From Candidatus Babeliales bacterium (lineage in GTDB: Bacteria; Babelota; Babeliae; Babelales; Vermiphilaceae): a stretch of DNA of 43,268 bases. Made by a program: the position numbers and the translations under genes. The notes under the pieces are model-generated. The model was given only the letters and a program-made list of their open reading frames with translations. It did not search any database and had not been told where the DNA came from. Positions 1 through 7,678 of this stretch are shown here, in pieces (position 1 is the first letter of the stretch; the number at the start of each line of letters is the position of its first letter). The stretch lies in NCBI GenBank assembly GCA_035288105.1, contig DATEAY010000041.1:1-43268 (forward strand), read 5' to 3'.

Positions 1-1
1 A

Positions 2-238
2 GGAGCAGCAGTGCTTGGTACTACAGCCCTTGTTGGTGCAACAGTTGCAGCTGGGTCTGCAGCAAGTTCTTCATCAGCTGCTAATCAAGCTGCCTATAGC
101 GCAGAACAATCAGCTGATGCTGCAAACCGTGCTGCTGATAGCGCTCAACAATATAGAAATGCTAACAACAACCAAGGTGGAAACGGAATGGTTGGAAGTG
201 ACGATGAAAATGAAGAAGATGGTCAATATAATGAGTAA
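2..238 (+). CDS. Ala/Ser-rich protein, C-terminal part (5' truncated by window edge)
   Basis: The frame is open to the left edge, so only about 78 C-terminal residues are seen. A GTG at position 11 could serve as a start, but no ribosome binding site fits in the window and the frame continues upstream, so this is read as a truncated gene. The visible part is an Ala/Gly/Val stretch that could be the end of a membrane helix, then an Ala/Ser/Gln/Asn tract with a loose AADSA-like repeat, and an acidic tail ending in DDENEEDGQYNE. A strong terminator follows directly, which supports this being the real 3' end of a transcription unit. I do not recognise a family. The composition would fit a small envelope or surface protein, but that is only a guess. 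Confidence 0.55.
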   Translation, partial: GAAVLGTTALVGATVAAGSAASSSSAANQAAYSAEQSADAANRAADSAQQYRNANNNQGGNGMVGSDDENEEDGQYNE

Positions 239-260
239 AAGCATTATATTGTAAGTATTA

Positions 261-295
261 AAAGAGGCGCACCTGATTGGTGCGCCTCTTTTTTT
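261..295 (+). terminator. Rho-independent terminator
   Basis: A 13-bp perfect inverted repeat (AAAGAGGCGCACC and its complement) with a 5-nt loop runs into a T tract, about 20 nt after the stop of the first gene. It is the clearest intrinsic terminator in the window. Confidence 0.9.
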
Positions 296-369
296 AACCA
301 TTTGCCCAACCTCATAATCTTAAGTATGCTCAATAATAACAACCACTATAAAAGAAAGGAAACCTGCAC

Positions 370-1479
370 ATGCAGCCCCTGACATCAGATATTGAGTCAA
401 AGAGAGAAAAGACTGATCATATATTTTCGGGAAACATACTTATTTTATGGGCGTATGACATTGGCGAAGATATTAACCTACAAAAAATTGAAGAATCACA
501 CAATATCATCAAAATGCCACTACAACTGCCAAAACACTTTAAGCAGTACAATGTTCCCCTTGCAATTGAACTTCCACATCCGCACAATCATTCATACTGT
601 ATTAGCAGTAAAATACACAGCTTTGGCGCAATTTCTTTAACATATAAAATTCCATTCACCGATACGCTGGAAAATCTTCGCGTCAATTGCAATGCACTTG
701 CTAACAAATATCAACAGCAAAGTGCCCTTGATGCAAAAGCAATTTATAAAAAAATAGAGCCTTTTATTGTTCAACCAAAATTTTTCCAGACAAGTGCATC
801 ATACGTTATTATTCAAGTAGATCCACAACCAACAATTCTTGATTTAACGCAACTACAAAAAGAATACGGCAGCACTATCGCTTCAACACTCAGGTTCGAA
901 ACGGAAATACTTTCAGAGTTTCAAAAAAATGAAATCTTAGATTCTGCTATTGGTTATTTCCGTGGTAGTTTAATTGTTATCGATATTGATGCAGCATTTG
1001 TGTACGAAGAAGATTATGATGATATTATTGATTTGTTTGAATTTGCAAACATTCAACAACTTGAATTACGCTTTTTTGACCGCCTTCTTGATCAACAAAT
1101 CAACACCATTTACGAACGCAAAGAAACCAACTTATCATGGGGTGCATATTTACCGTTCTTTGGTACATTCTTTAGTGATCCGGTTGGGCAACTACGAAAA
1201 TTAAAAGCAGATATTTCCGTAATTACCGAACGCTTAGAAAGCAGCATAAAGATTGCAGGCGAACCGTACTATTCCGAAATACACAATCTTCTTGTAGAAA
1301 AGCTTGATTTGAAAAACTGGCATGATGGAATTGATAGAAAATTACGAATTGTAGAAGATGTGCAAACAGTGTTTCAACAAAAAATTGATACAACGCGAGA
1401 AGATCTTTTTTCTGTACTAATTATTATTTTAATTTTTGTTGAACTTATGTTTGGTATTCTAAGTTATTTAAAAGGGTAG
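370..1479 (+). CDS. conserved protein with C-terminal membrane anchor (RMD1/DUF155-like?)
   Basis: A 369-residue protein without a signal peptide. Its single clear membrane segment is at the extreme C terminus (about residues 345-366, VLIIILIFVELMFGILSYL), giving a tail-anchored layout. The region around residues 190-250 (YFRGSLIVIDIDAAFVYE, then FEFANIQQLELRFFDRLLD) and the segment before the anchor (KLRIVEDVQTVFQQKIDTTRED) remind me of a widespread bacterial family of about this length related to the eukaryotic RMD1/RMND1 (DUF155) proteins. That assignment is from memory of motifs and is moderate. The molecular role is unknown. The gene stands alone between two terminators and is preceded by an AAAGGAAA ribosome binding site 8-9 nt before the ATG. 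Confidence 0.75.
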   Translation: MQPLTSDIESKREKTDHIFSGNILILWAYDIGEDINLQKIEESHNIIKMPLQLPKHFKQYNVPLAIELPHPHNHSYCISSKIHSFGAISLTYKIPFTDTLENLRVNCNALANKYQQQSALDAKAIYKKIEPFIVQPKFFQTSASYVIIQVDPQPTILDLTQLQKEYGSTIASTLRFETEILSEFQKNEILDSAIGYFRGSLIVIDIDAAFVYEEDYDDIIDLFEFANIQQLELRFFDRLLDQQINTIYERKETNLSWGAYLPFFGTFFSDPVGQLRKLKADISVITERLESSIKIAGEPYYSEIHNLLVEKLDLKNWHDGIDRKLRIVEDVQTVFQQKIDTTREDLFSVLIIILIFVELMFGILSYLKG

Positions 1480-1483
1480 GATT

Positions 1484-1514
1484 AAAGGGCGGATGTACAT
1501 CTGCCCTTTTTTAA
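1484..1514 (+). terminator. Rho-independent terminator
   Basis: AAAGGGCGGA pairs with TCTGCCCTTT (one G-T pair) across a 6-nt loop and runs into a T tract, immediately after the stop of the upstream gene. It lies between convergent genes and could also act on the minus-strand gene ending at 1523. Confidence 0.8.
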
Positions 1515-1522
1515 ATCAATTT

Positions 1523-2375
1523 TTATTGTGTAAGCTTACTACACACAAAAAGCACCGCTGCTGCGATTGCTGCAGCAAAAATAGATTGACGATATTTATA
1601 CATCTTTCGATAAATATGAGTCAGTAAAAGTTGATAATAAGATTTTTCAACTCCATCACTAATGAGTGCAGCAGATGGATTCAAGATTTCTTTAATTGCT
1701 GAAGGATATGGAAACTCATCTTTTATTCCATTACTCTTGAAGCGCTCATTCAAAGCAACCATTATCTCTAATAACGGTTTACTAGCCGGAGAAAAATCTT
1801 GGTGCGTTAATTCATACATTGCCCTATTCATAGTATCGTCAACAAGAGTAACCAAATACGGATCACAACGAAGCACATTACTTCTTATTTCTACACCTTT
1901 ACAAGCACCCAAAGCTCTTATTGTTCCATTTGCCTTTTTCGTCCAACGGTCCAAAGAAAAAGTATCCACATACATATATAGATCTTCCCCCTGCTCTGTG
2001 GAACCAATAATTAAGCATACTTTGCTTGGCGCCTTCAACATTAGTGCGTATATCATGACGTATCAACATATAACGCATTACGTTAGAAAGATTACTTCTG
2101 TTATCAACTTGCAAAAGCACGGTTTTTGATTCTTTTTGTTCTTTTAACAATGGAATTGTAGCCGCCATTGCAGGCGAAATTTGGCTGTAATACTGGTTAG
2201 CTTGCGGAACATACTTGGTCATTACAGAAAACTTATTGCTGCCATATTTACCCTGACCTACTATTCGGATTTCAGGAATTTTTGGTGTGTAGATAGCGGC
2301 TGTATTCCCGCGTTCAGAACTGATAGCATTTGGTGCAAGCGCCAATAAACCTATCATCAAAATTATTTTTTTCAT
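1523..2375 (-). pseudogene. secreted/membrane protein gene split by a frameshift
   Basis: Two overlapping minus-strand frames appear to be halves of one gene. The 5' frame (2375 to 1899) starts with a clear signal peptide (MKKIILMIGLLALAPNAISS) and then runs into unusual sequence and a stop. The 3' frame (2056 to 1523) lacks a sensible start and ends in a hydrophobic anchor (IFAAAIAAAVLFVCSKL). The 3' frame has a stop just upstream of its first ATG (TGA in tgttgatacgtc), so the shift must lie between about 2075 and 1900. The joined product would be about 270-280 residues, with a signal peptide at one end and a membrane segment at the other. No family is recognised. It lies 42 nt downstream of grpE on the same strand. 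This could be a real mutation or an assembly error; both halves look otherwise intact, which suggests a recent event. Confidence 0.6.
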
Positions 2376-2417
2376 CTTGTTCCGCTTTCAAATTAACACC
2401 ATATAAAAACAATTTAC

Positions 2418-2966
2418 TTACTTTGCAACACTCACGGTAGCTGGACGGATAACTTTATCGTGCATAGTGTATCCTTTTTGCAAAACCTGAACAATTTCGC
2501 CAGATTTATGCGTATCGGATTCAACTTGCATCAACGCTTCATGATATTTAGGATTAAACGTAGAAAGATCAGTAATTGCTTGCACGCCAAATTTTACGAG
2601 TAGTTTTTCGAGCGACTGGTAAATCATCGTAAACCCAGCAAGTAATGCTTGAGCTTCTGCCGATTCACGCTTTTTTTCTTGTTCAAGTGCACGTTCAAAG
2701 TTATCTATAACCGTCAAAAGATCTAAAACGATACGTTTTTGGGCTTCATTTGCCCAATCTGCTCTTTCAGAGCTCACGCGTTTTTTATAATTCTCAAAAT
2801 CCGCTGTCAGCGTTAGATATTTATCTGTCCATTCTGCGATTGTTGCGTTCGCCTTTTCTAGTGCTTCTTTTTCACTCAGCACAGGTTCGTGAGAACTTTC
2901 TGCTGCTTGCTCGTTACTATCGCCACCAAAACCGAAAAATTTCTTAAATTTATCATTGTCATTCAT
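2418..2966 (-). CDS. grpE: nucleotide exchange factor GrpE
   Basis: GrpE releases ADP from DnaK in the cytoplasmic Hsp70 cycle. The 182-residue protein has the family layout: a variable acidic N terminus, a long coiled coil from about residue 34 to 90 containing the diagnostic ADFENYKKRV, and a C-terminal beta domain (FNPKYHEALMQVESD, IVQVLQKGYTMHDKVIRPATVSVAK). The start is supported by AAGGGGGA a few bases upstream. dnaK and dnaJ are not adjacent, so grpE is separated from its usual partners here. The frameshifted gene at 1523-2375 follows on the same strand. Confidence 0.97.
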   Translation of the reverse strand: MNDNDKFKKFFGFGGDSNEQAAESSHEPVLSEKEALEKANATIAEWTDKYLTLTADFENYKKRVSSERADWANEAQKRIVLDLLTVIDNFERALEQEKKRESAEAQALLAGFTMIYQSLEKLLVKFGVQAITDLSTFNPKYHEALMQVESDTHKSGEIVQVLQKGYTMHDKVIRPATVSVAK

Positions 2967-3135
2967 AATAACAAATCCCCCTTACTTACAATATTCCAAA
3001 AAATAACACATACGTTTAGTATAACAAATACTCAAAGTGGAGCAATCCATCTTAAAAAAGGATCCTTTTTGTGGTAAGTTTTTATAATATGATAAAAATC
3101 ATTAAATTAAATTTTTTGCCCATTCCCGCGCTCAC

Positions 3136-3202
3136 TTTAACCCAATCATCGCTTTGCTCGGTATTGGGTACCCGGCTGAAAAGTAACGGAAGCTGGGTTA
3201 AA
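3136..3202. repeat. imperfect palindromic intergenic repeat
   Basis: TTTAACCCA at 3136 is inverted as TGGGTTAAA at 3194-3202, enclosing smaller palindromes around GGTATTGGGTACCCGG. It resembles the GGGGTTAA-ended repeats at 38.8-38.9 kb but is more diverged. No coding function is visible. Confidence 0.5.
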
Positions 3203-3211
3203 AGGATCAGA

Positions 3212-3249
3212 GCGCGCTTGATCCTTCAACAAGTTCAGGATGAGCGCGC
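3212..3249. repeat. family A palindromic repeat, hairpin form
   Basis: GCGCGCTTGATCCTTC and GGATGAGCGCGC form a hairpin around AACAAGTTC. The core (TCCTTCAACAAGTTCAGGAT) is nearly identical to a repeat found in frame inside the TolA-like gene at 16202-16228, so the same element occurs both between and within genes. Confidence 0.7.
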
Positions 3250-3286
3250 AAAAAAATGAAGCTGGATAACAGAAAGACATAATTGT

Positions 3287-4549
3287 ATGAAATATAAAAT
3301 TCACCTTACTGTCGCTATTGTAGCAACGACTCAGTTGCTGTTTGCGCTCGATAATCCTCATTTTTATCGCGCCACAAACATGTTCCTAGAACCACGTCTG
3401 GAACATGACTATCTTACTACATTCAATGCAACCCTTGGTGGAGGATCCTCAACAAAAGGCCGATCCGCGCACAATACGATTGTTCCCCTCTTTGATATCT
3501 ATGGCACGCAATCATTTCAAGATTTAAATGTAAATACTCTTTTTCAGGATCCCAATAACCAGTACAATCAGCTTCTTGCGCAACTTAACATGCTGCCTGT
3601 ACGAACAAATTTTGCAACGCTCTCAATAGATGGGCACTTTAAGATAATAGAATCCAACCTTTCTTGTGCACAAAACTTATCTAAAGGGTTATTTTTATTC
3701 TTCCATTTGCCTGTCAGAAGATTACAAATCAAAGATATCACTTTCACTGATCTTTCTCCCGATGATGACATAGTTCCCAATAAAAATACTCCCGTATGGC
3801 AACAAGTACTCCAGGAGCTCAGACCTCTTTTGGCAAACTATGGAATTAATGTATACCCAACAACAAGCGCTGGTGTTGGAGATTTAACTTCATGGCTTGG
3901 CTGGACCCATAATTATCAAGAAACCAACACATTGGATTTTATAGATTTCACCCTTATGGCCGGCTTTCTTGCTCCTACTGGCAAACAACGCAACGAAAAT
4001 AAGCTGTTTTCACTACCAACTGGTTATAACGGTCATTGGGGATTTCCTCTCTGCACCACTGCATCAATAGGATTTTATGAATGGGTCACCATTGGCGGGT
4101 ATCTTAATACACTCTTTTTTATTAATAAAAGCCGAGCAATGCGCATTAAAACAGATTGTGAACAAAGCGGTATCATAAAACTCGCATGCGCACGTGTTTC
4201 AGATCACCGGGGCCCACTCATCAATACAGGTTTTTATTGTAAAGCTGACCATGTTGGTCATGGCGTATCGGCGACTGCTGCATATTCGTTTGCATCGCAA
4301 CAAAAAAGCCACCTGACGCCCTCAAACCCTGTCCTGTTTGATCGCAATACTATGAACTCAGATCCGATGCTTGCTGGATGGAATATGCACACGCTTAACT
4401 TTTTACTGGAATATGACTTTGCCAAAGAGGATTCTACCGTTGGTAATCGCATTGGTCTTTTTTATAATCTTCAAGTTGCAGGAGCGCGGGTGTTTAATAC
4501 CAATGTTGTTGGTGGTACGTATGGTATTGATATTACATGGTCTTTGTAG
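3287..4549 (+). CDS. putative outer-membrane beta-barrel protein
   Basis: A 420-residue protein with an N-terminal signal peptide (MKYKIHLTVAIVATTQLLFA, probable cleavage near residue 20). There is no further long hydrophobic helix. Instead the sequence shows alternating polar/hydrophobic stretches separated by Gly/Asn/Asp-rich turns, for example TLSIDGHFKIIESNLSCAQNLS, FIDFTLMAGFLAPTG and VTIGGYLNTLFFI, and it ends in a beta-like strand (GGTYGIDITWSL). These are typical of a transmembrane barrel exposed on the outer membrane. I do not recognise a specific family. It stands alone, follows a repeat-rich gap and is followed by a hairpin. Surface exposure is inferred from the pattern only. Confidence 0.7.
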   Translation: MKYKIHLTVAIVATTQLLFALDNPHFYRATNMFLEPRLEHDYLTTFNATLGGGSSTKGRSAHNTIVPLFDIYGTQSFQDLNVNTLFQDPNNQYNQLLAQLNMLPVRTNFATLSIDGHFKIIESNLSCAQNLSKGLFLFFHLPVRRLQIKDITFTDLSPDDDIVPNKNTPVWQQVLQELRPLLANYGINVYPTTSAGVGDLTSWLGWTHNYQETNTLDFIDFTLMAGFLAPTGKQRNENKLFSLPTGYNGHWGFPLCTTASIGFYEWVTIGGYLNTLFFINKSRAMRIKTDCEQSGIIKLACARVSDHRGPLINTGFYCKADHVGHGVSATAAYSFASQQKSHLTPSNPVLFDRNTMNSDPMLAGWNMHTLNFLLEYDFAKEDSTVGNRIGLFYNLQVAGARVFNTNVVGGTYGIDITWSL

Positions 4550-4580
4550 CTCAACTTAAGATTTTAAATTAAGAATAATT

Positions 4581-4605
4581 AATCCCCAACTTAGCGTTGG
4601 GGATT
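4581..4605. terminator. hairpin between convergent genes, possible bidirectional terminator
   Basis: AATCCCCAAC and GTTGGGGATT form a perfect 10-bp stem with a 5-nt loop, between the convergent genes ending at 4549 and 4638. Neither side has a long T tract, so termination is likely but not certain. Confidence 0.55.
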
Positions 4606-4637
4606 ATCTGAATCTTAAAAAGATCATACATTGAAAA

Positions 4638-5087
4638 TTATAAACTAGATAACAACTTTTGAATTGACACAACCATCTCACCAGCACACACAACAAAATC
4701 TTGCGTTTTTGGTGTAATAACAACCATTGCAAGCAAACGCTGCAATGTATGCAACACAGTTATAAAATAAGCAATATCTTCTGAAACATGTGCATTCCCT
4801 TCGTAAATCATACGATTGACACAAAATTGTGCAAAAGCTAATTTTCCTAATAAAAGGTCACACGATATCAAAGTATCGTCACCATTTTTATTAAAAACAT
4901 CTGCCAATTCGTGCCAAACTTGTAACGACGCTTCAAGTCCTTTTTGATACCATGTCATGGGAAACAGTGAATCGAACGAGAGATTAACTTGATAAGCCTT
5001 GAGAACAGACGAAGTGGAGCATAGAATGAAAAAATTCATTAGCATAATATTTACATAACCATTATCTCTATGTTTTTTCATCATCAT
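4638..5087 (-). CDS. small secreted protein of unknown function
   Basis: A 149-residue protein with an N-terminal hydrophobic segment after a basic start (MMMKKHRDNGYVNIMLMNFFILCSTSSVLKA), consistent with a signal peptide or anchor. The rest is predicted helical with several Cys residues (VSCDLLLGKL-type segments, FCVNRMIY, VVCAGEMV). A purine-rich AAGGGGGG sits directly before the first ATG, but a second or third ATG in the run is equally possible. There are no recognised domains. It is monocistronic, between the barrel-like gene and ssb. Confidence 0.6.
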   Translation of the reverse strand: MMMKKHRDNGYVNIMLMNFFILCSTSSVLKAYQVNLSFDSLFPMTWYQKGLEASLQVWHELADVFNKNGDDTLISCDLLLGKLAFAQFCVNRMIYEGNAHVSEDIAYFITVLHTLQRLLAMVVITPKTQDFVVCAGEMVVSIQKLLSSL

Positions 5088-5182
5088 CCCCCCTTATAAA
5101 CCCACCTTTTCTACCCTCATTGTTACAAAAAGTAAATACCTGTGTCAATAGATATTCAGATAGAATTTAATCTTGTCAACAT

Positions 5183-5206
5183 AAAACCCCGCTTTTTACA
5201 GCGGGG
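5183..5206 (-). terminator. Rho-independent terminator of ssb
   Basis: On the minus strand GCCCCGC pairs with GCGGGG across an A-rich loop and runs into TTTT, 28 nt after the ssb stop. Confidence 0.75.
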
Positions 5207-5233
5207 CAATAATTTTAACCCAATGGGTTATAG

Positions 5234-5788
5234 TTAGAAAGGAAGATTGTCTTCAAATGGAGGCTCATCTTGAAAATCAATCTCTCCTGTTGATGGAGCA
5301 GGTTCTTCTTTTTTAACATTCTTTGCCGCTTTAACTCGTGTTTGAGCTTTTTCTAATTGCGCAAGCAAATCACGTTCAACGGGATTGTTTGGATTAAGTT
5401 GTGGTGAAGAAGAGTCTTCTTCTAACGATGCACCGAATGAAGTTTCAGCAGAAGCACCGTTCGATAAAAACACAACGCGCTCTGCAACGATAGAATGTTT
5501 ATTACGTTTTTGTCCTGCTTGATCATCCCATGAATCTAACTTTAAACGACCTTCAACAAGAACAGGACGACCTTTTTGTAAATACTGGCGACAACTTTCA
5601 GCTTGTGCACCCCACACATCAACATCAATGTAACACACTTCTTGTACCATGCTACCTGTTTGTTTATTTTTGAATTGGCGGTTTGTTGCCAATCCAAGAC
5701 GACATACAGCTTGTCCAGAAGCAAGATTACGATATTCAGGATCTCTCGTTAAATTACCGATCAAGATAACACGATTAAATGCTGCCAT
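5234..5788 (-). CDS. ssb: single-stranded DNA-binding protein
   Basis: SSB coats single-stranded DNA at replication forks and repair sites. The 184-residue protein has the OB-fold domain in residues 1-110, starting MAAFNRVILIGNLTRDPEYR and including WGAQAESCRQYLQKGRPVLVEGRL. A Ser/Pro/Lys linker follows, and the acidic tail DEPPFEDNLPF matches the conserved partner-binding tip of bacterial SSBs. The length is typical. The AAGGGCGAAAA leader gives a good ribosome binding site. No rpsF or rpsR lies next to it, unlike the common rpsF-ssb-rpsR arrangement. Confidence 0.97.
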   Translation of the reverse strand: MAAFNRVILIGNLTRDPEYRNLASGQAVCRLGLATNRQFKNKQTGSMVQEVCYIDVDVWGAQAESCRQYLQKGRPVLVEGRLKLDSWDDQAGQKRNKHSIVAERVVFLSNGASAETSFGASLEEDSSSPQLNPNNPVERDLLAQLEKAQTRVKAAKNVKKEEPAPSTGEIDFQDEPPFEDNLPF

Positions 5789-5837
5789 TTTTCGCCCTTT
5801 CAGCTACGCTAAGATGTATAAAATTTTTTACATAAAT

Positions 5838-5887
5838 CAAAATATGATGGCGCAAGACACAACGTTTTGCAATGCCATCATATTTTG
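5838..5887 (-). terminator. long perfect hairpin downstream of the 5919-7535 gene
   Basis: CAAAATATGATGGC and its exact complement form a 14-bp stem around a 22-nt loop. It lies 32 nt after the stop of the minus-strand gene ending at 5919 and before the ssb start. The downstream side is T-rich (ATTTTGATTT), so it probably terminates that gene; it could also shape the ssb leader. Confidence 0.6.
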
Positions 5888-5918
5888 ATAATAACAGAAA
5901 AATATCTTTTGCTAAGCG

Positions 5919-7535
5919 CTATTTTTTCTGAATTATTCCTAAAAAGGAATATTTTTTAAACATATCTTCAACAATTGCACGTTTTGCTGCAACATTAAAT
6001 TCTTTTGATTCAATTCTTTCAAGATCATGTATAAAATCTGCTCGTATATTATTTTTTTGTGTTAATTCTTTTTCTGCTCGTTTTTTTAAGTTATAAAGTA
6101 AATATATCATCTTACCATATTGTTCATCAGTAAGTTGCTTTGATTGATCAACAAAAAGAGAATTAACATCAACTAACGCTCTTCGTATTGGACCAAATAC
6201 AGGTGCAGTAAGTTTCTGGTAACCACTATATGCAAGCCAACCAGTAAATATTGCTGGCGTAAGGAGAACAAGCTTGCCCACAGCAGCATATTGTTTTTGC
6301 TGAGCAGAAATAAAATTTAAAACAAATCTTTGAATATCATCAAGTGACTGTGCACCAAATAATTGTGCAAAAAGCACTATTCCCTTTCCGTACTCACCAA
6401 GACCGGAGAAATATGATAACACTCTGTGCGGATACAGTTGTTCTTTATTTTTTACTACTTCTAAAAACTTTAAATACCCCGAATAATCACCTTTATCCAA
6501 ACCCATAGCAATTTCATTTGCTTGATCTTCACCAATGCCATATGTAGCACTATTATCACGTACAAAGTTTTTTGTTAACTCTAATACAGCGTCATGTGTC
6601 CCCGCTGCAGCTGGTACTATTGTTGTAGAATCAACTTTACTAATCTGCCCTGGATAAAAAATGTCTTCTCCAATAGCTTTTACTGGACTAATAAAATACT
6701 CATTAATGTTTGTTGTGGCAAAATTAAAAGAACTGCTCAATTGACCAATAAGACCCCTATTGTAACCGTAATTCAAAGCAAACATTAATGCCCCATATTT
6801 CAACCAATTGCGTGCATAATGCGATGGAATTACAGTTTCTGTGATATCTGCTAAAAGATCATTTTTGAATTGACCCACTTTTTCAAGTTTCGCCTTTAAC
6901 GCATTAACTCGCGCAACAAATGGCGAACTACCACCTGCTGCTTTTACATCTGTTTTTATGCGCGGTAACACATCAAGCAGCTTATCTATCCACTCATAAC
7001 CTTTTGTATAATCGGTCAAGAAAATATCTTTATATCCTTGAGTAAACAGATTTCCTAACTCCGAAAGTTGTCCCAAAAGAACATACAACTCCCCTTGATG
7101 ACTTTTGAGTAGATCAAGATTATTTTCTATCTCTTCTTCCTGCTTTGGACCCATAACCCATTTAAAAGGGCTTTTACTCACAAAATATTTCCACTGATGA
7201 TCTCTTTGGTATTGCCAATATGTTATGCGATTATCAATTTCTAACAACGCTTCTAATATCTGAGTACGCGCACTATCGTACAACACCTTAGCGCATTTGC
7301 TTAACAGATCACTTTGCTCTCTCTCATATGCTTGCAGAGCGGGAGTATCTTTTGGCACATTGGCAATAATTTTGCGTATATGCACAAGAGCTTCTTGTGA
7401 TGTTTTAACCTGAACTTGCCTTGATACAACATTTCTTGTCGCTTGAGCAGCAAAAATATTTTTTGACACCTGAATGGCGGCTACAGAAAAAATTATTGTA
7501 GAAAATAGCAATAATCTTTTGGTAAGTACTTTCAC
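5919..7535 (-). CDS. secreted/membrane protein, lineage-specific paralogue 1
   Basis: A 538-residue protein with a signal peptide (MKVLTKRLLLFSTIIFSVAAIQ) from a GTG start preceded by AAAGGGGGAATT. It is a clear paralogue of the next gene upstream (7679-9529). Both share a central block (ILEALLEIDNRITYWQYQRDHQ, then KYFVSKSPFKWVMG here, against ILNALHEIDNLIVYWRYQQNHQ there). Both also end alike (PIRRALVDVNSLFVDQS and AIVEDMFKKYSFLG). Between the conserved ends lie helical segments, a hydrophobic stretch near NWLKYGALMFALNYGY, and a second near YAAVGKLVLLTPAIFTGWLAY. I recognise no outside family. The protein is probably exported and membrane-associated; the function is unknown. Confidence 0.75.
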   Translation of the reverse strand: MKVLTKRLLLFSTIIFSVAAIQVSKNIFAAQATRNVVSRQVQVKTSQEALVHIRKIIANVPKDTPALQAYEREQSDLLSKCAKVLYDSARTQILEALLEIDNRITYWQYQRDHQWKYFVSKSPFKWVMGPKQEEEIENNLDLLKSHQGELYVLLGQLSELGNLFTQGYKDIFLTDYTKGYEWIDKLLDVLPRIKTDVKAAGGSSPFVARVNALKAKLEKVGQFKNDLLADITETVIPSHYARNWLKYGALMFALNYGYNRGLIGQLSSSFNFATTNINEYFISPVKAIGEDIFYPGQISKVDSTTIVPAAAGTHDAVLELTKNFVRDNSATYGIGEDQANEIAMGLDKGDYSGYLKFLEVVKNKEQLYPHRVLSYFSGLGEYGKGIVLFAQLFGAQSLDDIQRFVLNFISAQQKQYAAVGKLVLLTPAIFTGWLAYSGYQKLTAPVFGPIRRALVDVNSLFVDQSKQLTDEQYGKMIYLLYNLKKRAEKELTQKNNIRADFIHDLERIESKEFNVAAKRAIVEDMFKKYSFLGIIQKK

Positions 7536-7616
7536 AATTCCCCCTTTTACATAAAAATTAATCTGTCTGTGAAAGTATAATCAATCCGTTGTGCAACAAG
7601 CTAGATTATGGATTAT

Positions 7617-7663
7617 AAAAAAAGACCTGATGTACATATAACACATACATCAAGCCTCTTTTT
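7617..7663 (-). terminator. terminator between the tandem paralogues
   Basis: On the minus strand AAAAAGAGGCTTGATGTA pairs with TACATCAGGTCTTTTT (one bulge), ending in a T tract, 16 nt after the stop of the upstream paralogue. Confidence 0.75.
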
Positions 7664-7678
7664 GTGATTTACAATTGT

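Noticed and set aside
1662-2129. A 155-codon plus-strand frame over the frameshifted gene.
   Set aside because: It lies opposite two minus-strand frames with a signal peptide and membrane anchor; its product has no recognisable features and begins without a ribosome binding site.
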